A program made the translations under genes and the position numbers. Positions 23,736 through 32,040 of a stretch of 64,000 nucleotides of DNA are shown here, piece after piece; position 1 is the stretch's first letter; each line of letters opens with the position of its first letter. Below the pieces are notes generated by a model. The model was not told where the DNA came from. It saw only the letters and a program-made list of their open reading frames with translations, and did no database searches. Source of the DNA: Thermoplasmatales archaeon I-plasma (GTDB taxonomy: Archaea > Thermoplasmatota > Thermoplasmata > Thermoplasmatales > GCA-001856825); NCBI GenBank assembly GCA_001856825.1, contig ATMD01000004.1:490568-554567 (forward strand). The letters run 5' to 3'.

Positions 23736-24829
23736 CTTCGTTCTCTAGATGTGTTAGCCATGAGGAGATTAAAAATATTATCCTGAACTAGCGCTATGGA
23801 ACCAGACTGATTGAATGAGCTGACGGTATCATTTTCCTCCTTTGTCAAGTGTATACCAATGGGTGCTGTCAGTTCTGTGTGATATGCAACCATCGCAGAG
23901 GAGTTGCCATTGTCTGTCCATTCAACAATAGAGTTTGGATACTTTACTAGGAAACCCCTTCCAAGGTCCTGCCCCCCCACTTCAACTGTCAGGTCTATAT
24001 TCACATAGTTACCGGAGCTGTTAGACAATGGAATGTAAGTTTGGACCCACGCATGCTCCCCCAACCTCACCTGGCCTCCCGTTTCCTGGATCAATAAACC
24101 ATACTGCGTCCAGGATGGAATTCCTATGCTCCTACTCATTGACTCAAAGAGGTACGAAAGCTCTTCGCAATCACCCTCCTTGATTTGGTAGACCTGTTGC
24201 GCAGAAAGCGGGACATTACCCAGGTTGTAAGTGATGTTGTAATTGTAGTTCCCGACTATATAGTTGTAGATTGATCTTAACATTTCGGCGACGGTAGTAT
24301 CATTTGAAGTGACCTTTAAGGTGAGATTTCTGAAGAAAGAGGGGTTGATTACCTCTAAATTTGTCCCGCTAGCGTTGAAGTACTCATGGTGATCGTATTC
24401 CGCCTTTAGAAATTCGGGGATTTGAGATGGCACTCCCGTTGAGTTTTCGATGTTCTGCCAGCTTTTGCCATATGATGTGATGTTATAATTGATATCTACG
24501 TAAGAATTCCCTGCACCAACAGAGAACTTCCAATATGTTCTGTTATCTGACGTATCGGTCGTTACGCTAACATCATGGGAATGAGAATTAGAGACCTGGC
24601 TCTGCTGAAGCGCATCATTTACAGTAGGGGTAAGGTAGAATGTGAAGGATTCGCTCGAAGCAAAGGTGAAGTTTCTCGAGAAACTAGTTGTTAAAACTGA
24701 TGGAACCTGATACGATCCAGAGGAAGTCACTCCGTTTAAAATGCCCGGATTTTCCACAAAATAGTATAAGGTAGTGATGGCCAAAATAACCACTATCGCA
24801 ACAGCAATTCCCTTAATCACGGCGCTCAT
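23732..24829 (-). CDS. Membrane-anchored transglutaminase-like protein
   Basis: A 365-residue protein with one N-terminal transmembrane helix (IKGIAVAIVVILAITTLYYF) and a long external, Asn/Ser/Thr-rich domain with many N-glycosylation sequons. A transglutaminase/protease-like core is seen at about residues 213-275: EGDCEELSYLFESMSRSIGIP with the nucleophile cysteine, GEHAWVQTYIP with the histidine, and NIDLTVE with the aspartate. It may act as an extracellular peptidase or cross-linking enzyme. The start overlaps the end of nothing but abuts the upstream membrane-protein gene (stop 24830). Confidence 0.75.
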   Translation of the reverse strand: MSAVIKGIAVAIVVILAITTLYYFVENPGILNGVTSSGSYQVPSVLTTSFSRNFTFASSESFTFYLTPTVNDALQQSQVSNSHSHDVSVTTDTSDNRTYWKFSVGAGNSYVDINYNITSYGKSWQNIENSTGVPSQIPEFLKAEYDHHEYFNASGTNLEVINPSFFRNLTLKVTSNDTTVAEMLRSIYNYIVGNYNYNITYNLGNVPLSAQQVYQIKEGDCEELSYLFESMSRSIGIPSWTQYGLLIQETGGQVRLGEHAWVQTYIPLSNSSGNYVNIDLTVEVGGQDLGRGFLVKYPNSIVEWTDNGNSSAMVAYHTELTAPIGIHLTKEENDTVSSFNQSGSIALVQDNIFNLLMANTSRERR

Positions 24830-25462
24830 TCAAGCTGTACCTATTTTATGGTGGATAAATCTGATATATAACAGTATTGTCAACGCGATTTCCGGGATGA
24901 TAGTTATAAATGCATAAGAGCTTTTGATATACTCTACGTATATTGATGAAGAGAATAACATCTGGACCAGGAAGGCGGAAATGAAATAAAGCAAGCCCCT
25001 GTTCCTGGAAACGCCAATTGAGAGTATTGCACTTGAGATCACGTTTGTGAAGAAAGCAAAGAATGCGATCAGGGCAATGAAGAAGTAATTCAAATATGAC
25101 GAGCTAGTGACTATGGCAACTGCAAAAGAAACAGGGAAAGAGAATGCGCCCCCAAGGGACGTAGAGAGTTGGATGAGATCCTTCCTGGTTCTGTATTTTC
25201 CGGTAATTATCGCCAACTGCTCGCCTGCCGATAGGAGTGGGAGAAAGAGCATGATTGAAATGAACATGAGGTCGATATATTGGTCAAGTGCGAAAAATGA
25301 ATAAAGAAACATCACAATGTATACTATACCTAGTAGAACTCCAAACAGCAGGAACCGTGCGAAGAGAGATTCATCTACTATCCGGTCTATCCTGTTCCAG
25401 TTCAGGTAAAAGAGGGGAGTGAAAATAGCCAAGGGAATGAGAATGGCAGGATAGAAATTCAT
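24830..25462 (-). CDS. Polytopic membrane protein
   Basis: A 210-residue protein with about seven predicted membrane helices (for example FARFLLFGVLLGIVYIVMFL and LNYFFIALIAFFAFFTNVIS) and no recognisable motif. It is directly followed, with no gap, by the transglutaminase-like gene, so the two may act together at the membrane. I do not recognise a family. Confidence 0.65.
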   Translation of the reverse strand: MNFYPAILIPLAIFTPLFYLNWNRIDRIVDESLFARFLLFGVLLGIVYIVMFLYSFFALDQYIDLMFISIMLFLPLLSAGEQLAIITGKYRTRKDLIQLSTSLGGAFSFPVSFAVAIVTSSSYLNYFFIALIAFFAFFTNVISSAILSIGVSRNRGLLYFISAFLVQMLFSSSIYVEYIKSSYAFITIIPEIALTILLYIRFIHHKIGTA

Positions 25463-25512
25463 TCTTTAAGGTGATAAGATAAATAGTAATTATAATTTCT
25501 GACTTAGTGAAG

Positions 25513-25842
25513 ATGGCCATAGCAGTCAGGAAGGATCTCGATATGGGCAAGGGCAAGATTGCAGCCCAGGTAGCTCATGCCGCCGTGGAATGCTCAATGA
25601 AGGATTCCGAAAAGAGGAACAAATGGATCTCCGAAGGACAGAAGAAAATAGTCGTTTGGGTAAAGGACGAGGCGCAACTGCAGGAATTGATCAGGAAGGC
25701 AAGGTCTACAGGCATAAACTGCTGCCCGATAAGGGATGCAGGGCTCACTCAGCTAGATCCCGATACCCTAACATGTTCAGGCTTTGGACCTGATGAAGAC
25801 TCCGTTATAGATTCCATCACGGGCGGCTTCAAGCTCGTTTGA
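25513..25842 (+). CDS. pth2: Peptidyl-tRNA hydrolase 2
   Basis: About 109 residues of the archaeal/eukaryotic Pth2 family. The motifs VRKDLDMGKGKIAAQVAHAA at the start, KIVVWVKDEAQLQEL in the middle and GLTQLDPDTLTCSGFGPD near the end are characteristic. It releases tRNA from stalled peptidyl-tRNA. ATG 25513 is used; a GTG two codons upstream is also open. The stop overlaps the next gene's start by 4 nt. Confidence 0.93.
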   Translation: MAIAVRKDLDMGKGKIAAQVAHAAVECSMKDSEKRNKWISEGQKKIVVWVKDEAQLQELIRKARSTGINCCPIRDAGLTQLDPDTLTCSGFGPDEDSVIDSITGGFKLV

Positions 25843-26264
25843 TTATTAAGAGATATCAGACAAATTTATATCAGCCATCTGACTGGCCGCCAATGGTAAA
25901 CCAGCCGTATGGGACAGGCCAGGATCAGATTCCATTTGATGTGCCAGAGAAATCAACGATTAAGGATATGCTGACTATATCATGGGTCTTGGCACTAATA
26001 GTAGGCATCATCCTTCTCATTACAGGAATCTTTTCATTCGGGATAACTGCCATTTTCGGTGTTATCGACATCGTTGTATTTTATGAGTGCAGGGAGATCA
26101 TCAGGCTTACCGATAGGCGGCAATTATCTGCAGCCAAGGAAAAAACACTGATTTGGATGATAGTAGGATTGATATTCGGGTTTATCATAGTAGGAATATT
26201 CATGCTGATAGCTTACATTAAATTCGATGATCTAATGAGGGCATACCAGAATATGGCCAAATAG
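25839..26264 (+). CDS. Small membrane protein
   Basis: A 141-residue protein with a hydrophilic N-terminus and three hydrophobic stretches (ISWVLALIVGIILLITGIF, GITAIFGVIDIVVFY, and WMIVGLIFGFIIVGIFMLIA). The start overlaps pth2 by 4 nt. The start codon is uncertain: ATT-AAG follows the pth2 TGA region, and ATG at 25893 (MVNQPYG) is an alternative. Function is unknown. Confidence 0.55.
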   Translation: MIIKRYQTNLYQPSDWPPMVNQPYGTGQDQIPFDVPEKSTIKDMLTISWVLALIVGIILLITGIFSFGITAIFGVIDIVVFYECREIIRLTDRRQLSAAKEKTLIWMIVGLIFGFIIVGIFMLIAYIKFDDLMRAYQNMAK

Positions 26265-26276
26265 CCGAATCAGTAA

Positions 26277-27038
26277 TTACTCGAGCCAGTCAGTACCAAC
26301 TGATCTGAAGCCAACCTTTGGAATATAGAAGTTAATTCTCTTGTGAGCACTGCTCTTTACAAGAGCATAGATCCTCCTTACCTCCTGAATGCTGCATCCA
26401 GCCACCTTGCATTGTTCAGGTACCTTCAGATACTCAAGACATTCAAGTATCCTGTCAAGCTTTTCATATGAGATTCCCAGCTCGCCCTCATCCGTCTGAC
26501 CTTCCCACAGGTCAGCACTAGGAGGCTTTTTAAGCAACCATTCAGGGAAGTTATACTTACTTGCTATAGCATATATCTGAGTCTTGTACAGGTCTCCCAA
26601 GATTTGAAAATCTGATCCTCCGTCCCCGAACTTTGTGAAATATCCTGTAAGAAGCTCACTTTTATTCGATGTGCCTGCGACCAGTCCTTTATATTCGTTG
26701 GCCTTATAATATAGGAAAACCATCCTCAGCCTTGACTTAACGTTACCTAGCAGTTTGTTATCGTTAGTCATGTTTTTGAAGGGTGCCAGTGAGCCACTGA
26801 GATCTACAGTCTCATATGGCATATCCAAGAATTCTGAAACCCTTTTGACATCATTGCCTTCCTTTCCGAAAGGAAGAGAGTAGAGGTGAATCTTCTTTTT
26901 GTTGATGTTCCTTCTTAGAATATAAGCTACCATTGTGGAGTCGATTCCTCCTGATACTCCGACTACCACGTCTTTCTTACCGACAAATTCCTTCGTGAAA
27001 ACGTCAAGAACTTCAGTCGCCCCCTCAAGAAGATCCAT
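26277..27038 (-). CDS. nadE: NH3-dependent NAD+ synthetase
   Basis: With ATG 27038 (MDLLEGATEVLDVF) the product has 253 residues, the size of archaeal NadE without a glutaminase domain. The PP-loop VGVSGGIDSTMVAYI is near residue 26, and GTSNKSELLTGYFTKFGDG and KPPSADLWEGQTDEGELG carry the remaining substrate motifs. It amidates deamido-NAD+ with ATP and ammonia. A longer frame begins at 27134, but that extension runs through the tRNA-Ser gene on the other strand, so it is rejected. The AT-rich stretch at 27055-27070 serves as its TATA region. Confidence 0.93.
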   Translation of the reverse strand: MDLLEGATEVLDVFTKEFVGKKDVVVGVSGGIDSTMVAYILRRNINKKKIHLYSLPFGKEGNDVKRVSEFLDMPYETVDLSGSLAPFKNMTNDNKLLGNVKSRLRMVFLYYKANEYKGLVAGTSNKSELLTGYFTKFGDGGSDFQILGDLYKTQIYAIASKYNFPEWLLKKPPSADLWEGQTDEGELGISYEKLDRILECLEYLKVPEQCKVAGCSIQEVRRIYALVKSSAHKRINFYIPKVGFRSVGTDWLE

Positions 27039-27093
27039 TGTGATTGGAAACGTGGAAATAATAATAAACCTTGTGTATTTGTGGATGAGCAAA

Positions 27094-27190
27094 GCCGGGG
27101 TGGCCCAGACCGGTAAGGCGCAAGCCTGGAACAAATTTACGGAAAGCTTGTTCTCGCAAGAGATCGGGAGTTCAAATCTCCCCCCCGGCG
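27094..27190 (+). tRNA. tRNA-Ser (GGA) with a 13 nt intron
   Basis: Acceptor GCCGGGG (27094-27100) pairs with CCCCGGC (27183-27189), with discriminator G at 27190 and no encoded CCA. The anticodon stem CAAGC/GCTTG encloses 20 nt rather than 7; taking GGA at 27128-27130 as anticodon leaves a 13 nt intron at 27132-27144 in the canonical 37/38 position. A long variable arm with TCTC/GAGA stem (27151-27165) is class II and, with G73, supports serine. T-arm GGGAG-TTCAAAT-CTCCC is at 27166-27182. Confidence 0.92.
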
Positions 27191-27263
27191 CTTATTGACC
27201 TTCTCGCTGATATTCTTGCGAAGAGAACAAAATATAAACACTTCCTGCTGCTCTATCAATGGA

Positions 27264-27743
27264 GTGGATGAAATTTTGAAGAAGTGCATCGTCGCAGGTG
27301 TCTTGATAATAAACAGAGAAGGGGACAAGGTGCTACTCGTCAAGCACAGGAAACTTGGGGTATGGATATATCCCGGCGGACACTTAGAAGACGGAGAGAA
27401 TCCGCTTGAATGTGCAATCAGGGAATCGAGGGAGGAAACAAGCTCTACCTTCAAAATATTATCTACCGATAAATTCTCCATATCGGAAGAAGGGGCAAAA
27501 AGTCTACCCCAACCGCTCATAATAATGGATGAGATCGTACCATACTCCAACGGGCCACACGAACACTTTGATTTAATTTATATTGGTATTGCTGAGAACA
27601 TGGAATTTCGTTCTAATGATGAGTCATCGGACTGCAGATGGTTCAAGCAAGATGAGATTGACAGCCTGGAGACATTCGACAACGTAAAAAAAATAATTGG
27701 AAAGGGATTTGAGACCTTCTCTAGAATTACTGGCAAAGCGTAA
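27264..27743 (+). CDS. Nudix hydrolase
   Basis: The Nudix box is complete: GHLEDGENPLECAIRESREETSS fits Gx5Ex7REUxEExGU, with Thr/Ser in place of the final glycine region. The product of about 159 residues should hydrolyse a nucleoside diphosphate linked to another moiety; the substrate is not predictable. Start choice: a TATA-like AAAATATAAAC at 27228-27238 places the transcript start near 27262, so GTG 27264 or TTG 27276 (MKKCIVAGVLI) is more likely than the upstream frame reaching 27195. Confidence 0.82.
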   Translation: MDEILKKCIVAGVLIINREGDKVLLVKHRKLGVWIYPGGHLEDGENPLECAIRESREETSSTFKILSTDKFSISEEGAKSLPQPLIIMDEIVPYSNGPHEHFDLIYIGIAENMEFRSNDESSDCRWFKQDEIDSLETFDNVKKIIGKGFETFSRITGKA

Positions 27744-27832
27744 TTTTGCTAAATAATCTAAAGGCTATTATGATGGACTTGTGTAGTCCGATGACCTTGG
27801 CAAGTATTAAATTGACCTTTGGATAACACATT

Positions 27833-28621
27833 ATGCAAGAAGAAATGATTGAATATCCGTCATTTGACGGATCAACTGTTAAGGCCTTTCTAGTCGGGGA
27901 TAAGGGTTCCAAAAGTGCCGTAATAGTAATTCAGGAAATATGGGGGCTGACCAATTTCATAAAAAATTACTCGAGGAAGCTCTCATCCCAGGGTCACCTG
28001 GTACTTGCACCACACCTCTATTCTAGAAAGGAAGAATATGAGACATTTTCTCAGGAGAACATCATGATGGCCATGAAACTCTTCTTTGATCTGCCGCCTG
28101 AAAAAAGAGGAGACAAAGAATTAATTAACGCAACGCTTGAGAGGGCCACTCCCGAGCAGAGGGAAGTGATAACGAAACTGATGATGGGACGAGGGCAGCT
28201 AGAGGAGCGAATGGTAAAGGACCTTGCAATGGGCTACGACTTTTTAAAAGGAAAGTTCAAGCCATCAAAGATGGGGGTGGTAGGGTTCTGCATGGGAGGA
28301 GGACTATCCTTCCGGATCTCCACTCAACTTCCATTCGATGCCACAGTAGTATACTACGGCGCGAATCCCCCAAATCTGGATGACATTTCAAAGATGAAGG
28401 GCCCAGTGCTTGGACTTTATGCGGGTGAAGATCCGAGAATTAATGCCGGAATACCAGATGCTGTTGCACACTTCGTGAAATTCAAGAAACAGATAGAACT
28501 GAAACTTTACCCAAACACGAATCACGCCTTCGCGAATAACGATGGGTCAGTTTATAACAAGGAAGCGGCTGATGATGCGTGGGAAAGGGCATCATCATTT
28601 TTCAGGAGGTATCTGCAATGA
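27833..28621 (+). CDS. Dienelactone hydrolase family protein
   Basis: A 262-residue alpha/beta hydrolase of the DLH family. The nucleophile is a cysteine in GVVGFCMGGGLS, the acid aspartate is in LYAGEDPRI and the histidine in PNTNHAFANN, giving the Cys-Asp-His triad of the family. VIVIQEIWGLTNFIKN near residue 32 carries the conserved glutamate. A TATA-like sequence lies upstream at about 27805. The physiological ester substrate is unknown. Confidence 0.88.
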   Translation: MQEEMIEYPSFDGSTVKAFLVGDKGSKSAVIVIQEIWGLTNFIKNYSRKLSSQGHLVLAPHLYSRKEEYETFSQENIMMAMKLFFDLPPEKRGDKELINATLERATPEQREVITKLMMGRGQLEERMVKDLAMGYDFLKGKFKPSKMGVVGFCMGGGLSFRISTQLPFDATVVYYGANPPNLDDISKMKGPVLGLYAGEDPRINAGIPDAVAHFVKFKKQIELKLYPNTNHAFANNDGSVYNKEAADDAWERASSFFRRYLQ

Positions 28622-28734
28622 AAGATGAAGGGCAGCTCCTGAGCAACTGCTTCCTTACCTGGACCTCAATACTAGAAGAAAGGGAATTAAATAACAAAAA
28701 GAGTGAAATAGGTCGGAATTCAGAGACCAGATAG
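28618..28734 (+). CDS. Possible 38-residue ORF after the hydrolase
   Basis: ATG 28618 overlaps the hydrolase TGA (ATGA) and the frame runs to TAG 28732-28734. The product MKDEGQLLSNCF...SETR has no known motif. The overlap is suggestive but the ORF is short and may be chance. Confidence 0.22.
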   Translation: MKDEGQLLSNCFLTWTSILEERELNNKKSEIGRNSETR

Positions 28735-28739
28735 ATCTG

Positions 28740-29168
28740 TTACTTCCTCATTGCCACTGAAATCGCACTTACTGGGCAGGCCGTAACGCAGGCGTTGCAG
28801 AATATGCAGTCGGACTCCCTTATTGGGTCGCACTTGTCAGTCCTGTACTTGTTCCATTCCTCTGTTCCCTCTGCAATCTTCTTGTCGTTGCCGGTCCCCT
28901 TGTTCCCCGGATTAAGAAACCATTCGTAGACATTGACCGGACACACGTCCATGCACGAACCGTCTGCTATGCAGGATTCCCAGTCTACCGCAACGTTGGT
29001 TCCATGAATACCAAGTGTAGTAGGATAAGGCTTTCCGTCCTTGTCCATCCTAACTTTTCCTTCAGCCCTGACCTCGTGACCAGCATGATTTCCGGTGATT
29101 GGATATTCATCCTGCTTATCGAAGAAATTGTCATCAATAGGTTTAGAATTGTAGTCAACCTTGGCCAT
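28740..29168 (-). CDS. Zinc-containing seven-iron type ferredoxin
   Basis: A 142-residue ferredoxin. The N-terminal extension (about 50 residues) has the histidines of the zinc site (TGNHAGHEVRAEG), as in the zinc-ferredoxins of Thermoplasma and Sulfolobus. Cluster ligands are in CIADGSCMDVCPVNVYEW and, after the insert, SDCIFCNACVTACPVSAIS. It is the main low-potential electron carrier for the 2-oxoacid oxidoreductases in these archaea. Translation starts with ATG 29168. Confidence 0.95.
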   Translation of the reverse strand: MAKVDYNSKPIDDNFFDKQDEYPITGNHAGHEVRAEGKVRMDKDGKPYPTTLGIHGTNVAVDWESCIADGSCMDVCPVNVYEWFLNPGNKGTGNDKKIAEGTEEWNKYRTDKCDPIRESDCIFCNACVTACPVSAISVAMRK

Positions 29169-29339
29169 ATTTTGAGAGAAAAAGATGATATTAATAATTT
29201 TTGACCTTAAAACGGTGAAAGATATGAGATTCTAGTGAGCCGTCATAGATGCCTATCATGAACTCAAGAAACTGTCAGGGGGTCTATATCTTGAATTAAT
29301 CCCGCACAAAACATTAATATAAACTTATAATAGACTTGT

Positions 29340-30272
29340 ATGATATTCCCATATACGGCAACTGCGTTAGCAATCACTTCTAATGTAGGCGAAGACGCCC
29401 TCATTGCTCTGGTTGCCATAATAATACTGGCATTTCTCTTTTACTCAATAAAGATAGTGAGAGAATACCAGAGGATTGTAGTCTTCAGATTTGGAAGGGC
29501 ACTGGCACAGAAAGGACCGGGAGTTGTATTTATTTATCCTATAATTGATGTCCCGGTCAGAGTTGATCTTAGGGAAAGATTCCTCACAATACCGCACCAG
29601 ACCTGTATAACGAAAGATAATGCTCCAGTGGACGTTGATTTTATCATCTACTTCAAGGTCATAAGTGCTTCTGATTCAGTAATTCAGGTACAGAATTTTG
29701 AGGGGGCTGCAATGGGTATTGCAACTACAACACTAAGGGCAGTAGTAGGTGACATAATCCTGGATGAAGTACTTTCAAAGAGGGAGAATATAAACGCAAT
29801 TCTGAGGACAAAGCTAGATGAAGTGACAACAAGGTGGGGGGTCAAGGTCACGAACGTCGAAATCAGGGAAATACTCCCTCCAAAGAATGTTTCTGATGCA
29901 ATGATCATGCAGATGAGTGCTGAAAGGTCAAGGAGAGCTGTTGTCACGGAGGCAGAAGGAAAGAAACAGGCAACAATCACAGTAGCTGAAGGAGATAAGC
30001 AGTCGAACATTCTCAGGGCAGAAGGAGACAGGCAATCCGCCATCCTAAGGGCAGAGGGTTATGCAATGGCTCTGACGACAATATTCAACGCTGCTAAGGA
30101 GATAGACCAGAAGACGATGGCGCTACAATATCTCGACATGATGAAGGGACTCGGGTCAAGCAATTCCACGAAGTACATCATACCGATGGAATTCACCGAA
30201 ATGTTCAAGCCATTTACTGAAACGCTGAGGGCAGCATCGTCAGCATCTAACACGAGTAACAAGAAAGAGTAA
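29340..30272 (+). CDS. Stomatin/SPFH membrane protein
   Basis: A 310-residue prohibitin/stomatin-like protein: one N-terminal membrane helix (LIALVAIIILAFLFYSI), the SPFH domain with REYQRIVVFRFGRAL and GPGVVFIYPIIDVP, then a charged alpha-helical region with repeated AEGDKQ-type units (about residues 200-245), a coiled coil. It forms membrane microdomain oligomers. It is 8 bp upstream of the short NfeD gene, the usual partner. The TATA region at 29311-29325 supports the ATG at 29340. Confidence 0.92.
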   Translation: MIFPYTATALAITSNVGEDALIALVAIIILAFLFYSIKIVREYQRIVVFRFGRALAQKGPGVVFIYPIIDVPVRVDLRERFLTIPHQTCITKDNAPVDVDFIIYFKVISASDSVIQVQNFEGAAMGIATTTLRAVVGDIILDEVLSKRENINAILRTKLDEVTTRWGVKVTNVEIREILPPKNVSDAMIMQMSAERSRRAVVTEAEGKKQATITVAEGDKQSNILRAEGDRQSAILRAEGYAMALTTIFNAAKEIDQKTMALQYLDMMKGLGSSNSTKYIIPMEFTEMFKPFTETLRAASSASNTSNKKE

Positions 30273-30280
30273 GAACAAAG

Positions 30281-30697
30281 ATGCCGAAGCAACCCAGCAA
30301 GTTTGCCGTTAAGTATGGCTACAGGGCGGTGGTTCCCCTAGCCATCCTTCTTATTTTTGCTATTTATCTTCTTATTGAATACCTGATAACGGGAATGAAC
30401 AACAGTTTCCTCCTCGCATTCTCCATTGTTTTCTTCTTGATCACTTTACTGTTATTTGTTGGTTTTTCCATCACCATATCTAAAAGGATAACTAAGAAAT
30501 ATTTTCATCCAGAAACATTGGTGGGACAGACGGGAAGGGTCCTAAAGGGTGTTCCTGCGAATGAGCTTGGAACCGTGGTTGTCATGAGTGAAGACTGGAG
30601 TTTCATATGCGATTCTGAAACTCACGATAACGACCAAGTCACAGTGATTGGAGTACAGGAAGAAAGTGCCACGCTCAGGGTCAAGAAGATTTCTTGA
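30281..30697 (+). CDS. Short NfeD-like membrane protein
   Basis: A 138-residue protein with two membrane helices (VPLAILLIFAIYLLIEYLI, SFLLAFSIVFFLITLLLFVGF) followed by a small OB-fold-like end (GQTGRVLKGVPANELGTVVVMSEDWSF). This is the NfeD architecture without the protease domain, and it forms an operon with the stomatin gene. It converges with, and overlaps by 17 nt, the long NfeD gene on the other strand. Confidence 0.8.
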   Translation: MPKQPSKFAVKYGYRAVVPLAILLIFAIYLLIEYLITGMNNSFLLAFSIVFFLITLLLFVGFSITISKRITKKYFHPETLVGQTGRVLKGVPANELGTVVVMSEDWSFICDSETHDNDQVTVIGVQEESATLRVKKIS

Positions 30698-31937
30698 CAG
30701 TCACGATTCCCTCGCTATAACTCAGCACAACTACCTGATCGCCCGCACTGATTGCTTCTGCTGATGTTGCAGTCCATTCCTCTGATTGCACATTTACCAC
30801 TCCCTTCTCATTTGGCTTTATGTCGGTGACAGCCTTTCCTTTCTTTCCTATTATTGTATCTGGACCGACCTTTGAAGGCTTTCCCATCACTGCTTTTCTC
30901 AATCCTATTAGGTAGAGAGCACCTATAGGAAGGACAGTTGCCTCGAGAGCGATGAGTGCATAATTTGTGCTTCCCAGTACGGGTACGTTAGAAGAGTAGC
31001 TAACGCCCACCATCAGTATAAGTCCGCCTGCAACGACCAAAATCACCCCTCCAACCATTGCAAGCCCATGACCTAGCTTAATCTCCAGGAATATCAACGC
31101 AATGCCCATAACCATCAGCAGGATGGCAATTGGCTGGAAACTGATCAATGTCACCCCCCAGAATCCAAGTGCTATAGCCACAATGCCTGCCACACTCAGC
31201 ACGATGGAGCCGTGGAATATATCCAGCAGGATTGCAACTGCACCTATCAATATGAGGAAATCTGCGACCGTAGAGTTTGAAAGGAATGACTCGAGTTGCT
31301 CAACGGTGTTTTCATAAAACTGGATCTGCGGAAGACCCTGATAGCCGAGTTTCTGAATGACTGCTGAAAGATTGTCCGAGACACCTGTAATTAGCCCGAT
31401 TCTTGATGCATTCTGGGCTGTATAGGCCACATTATGTTCCACCATCTGCATTACAGCAGACTGGTTCCACCCATGCACCTCTGCAAGGGACTCCATAAAC
31501 GCTAGGGATGCGTTTGTGACGTGCTGTTGCTCCAGGGATGTCCCACCGATTATGTATGGGGTGGAGGGACCAATGAAACTCGCGTTCCCCATGTAAACGT
31601 AATTTGATGCAAGTGCTATATACGATCCTGCGGAAGCAGCCATATTTCCTGAAGGTACATAAGTGGTGACAGTTATGGATTTCTCGGCTGAAATCGTGTA
31701 ATTAACAATCGCAAATCCGTTGGTCAAATAGCCTCCCGGAGTGTTCATTACAATAATTACCGGATCGCCATGCAACTCTGCGTAAGATAATACAGACTGG
31801 AAATAATCCTGGGCTCCTGGGTCCACTTGATAGGTGAAATTTATTATTACTAATGAATGGGAATCCGCATGGCCAGCTGGAACTGAGAATAGCACCAGCA
31901 GTGCAAGGAATAGCACTAAAAGCAGTGCAAGCTTCAT
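30681..31937 (-). CDS. Long NfeD/ClpP-class serine protease-like membrane protein
   Basis: A 418-residue protein: signal peptide (about 1-24), a ClpP-class protease domain (about 27-200), four to five membrane helices and a C-terminal OB-fold (KGKAVTDIKPNEKGVVNVQ). The nucleophile serine is seen at S102 in GNMAASAGSYIALAS. By recall of the Pyrococcus 1510-N protease (Ser97/Lys138), the catalytic lysine should align with H139 in EQQHVTNASLAF, so the usual base seems replaced by histidine. Family members cleave stomatin C-termini, matching the neighbouring stomatin gene. Confidence 0.85.
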   Translation of the reverse strand: MKLALLLVLFLALLVLFSVPAGHADSHSLVIINFTYQVDPGAQDYFQSVLSYAELHGDPVIIVMNTPGGYLTNGFAIVNYTISAEKSITVTTYVPSGNMAASAGSYIALASNYVYMGNASFIGPSTPYIIGGTSLEQQHVTNASLAFMESLAEVHGWNQSAVMQMVEHNVAYTAQNASRIGLITGVSDNLSAVIQKLGYQGLPQIQFYENTVEQLESFLSNSTVADFLILIGAVAILLDIFHGSIVLSVAGIVAIALGFWGVTLISFQPIAILLMVMGIALIFLEIKLGHGLAMVGGVILVVAGGLILMVGVSYSSNVPVLGSTNYALIALEATVLPIGALYLIGLRKAVMGKPSKVGPDTIIGKKGKAVTDIKPNEKGVVNVQSEEWTATSAEAISAGDQVVVLSYSEGIVTVKKSS

Positions 31938-32040
31938 GCTTATGCATCTCTAATGGAGAAATAAGGATTTCTTCACTTTTTCGCTAAATGTAATTAGGCT
32001 AATGTTAAGTATTTAACACCAATTATCTTAATCGATAATT

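Noticed and set aside
27039-27134. Longer NadE start within the tRNA-Ser region
   Set aside because: The extra residues come from the antisense strand of the tRNA gene and have no NadE similarity.
29004-29204. 66-codon plus-strand frame over the ferredoxin start
   Set aside because: It is antisense to a clear ferredoxin gene and shows no domain.
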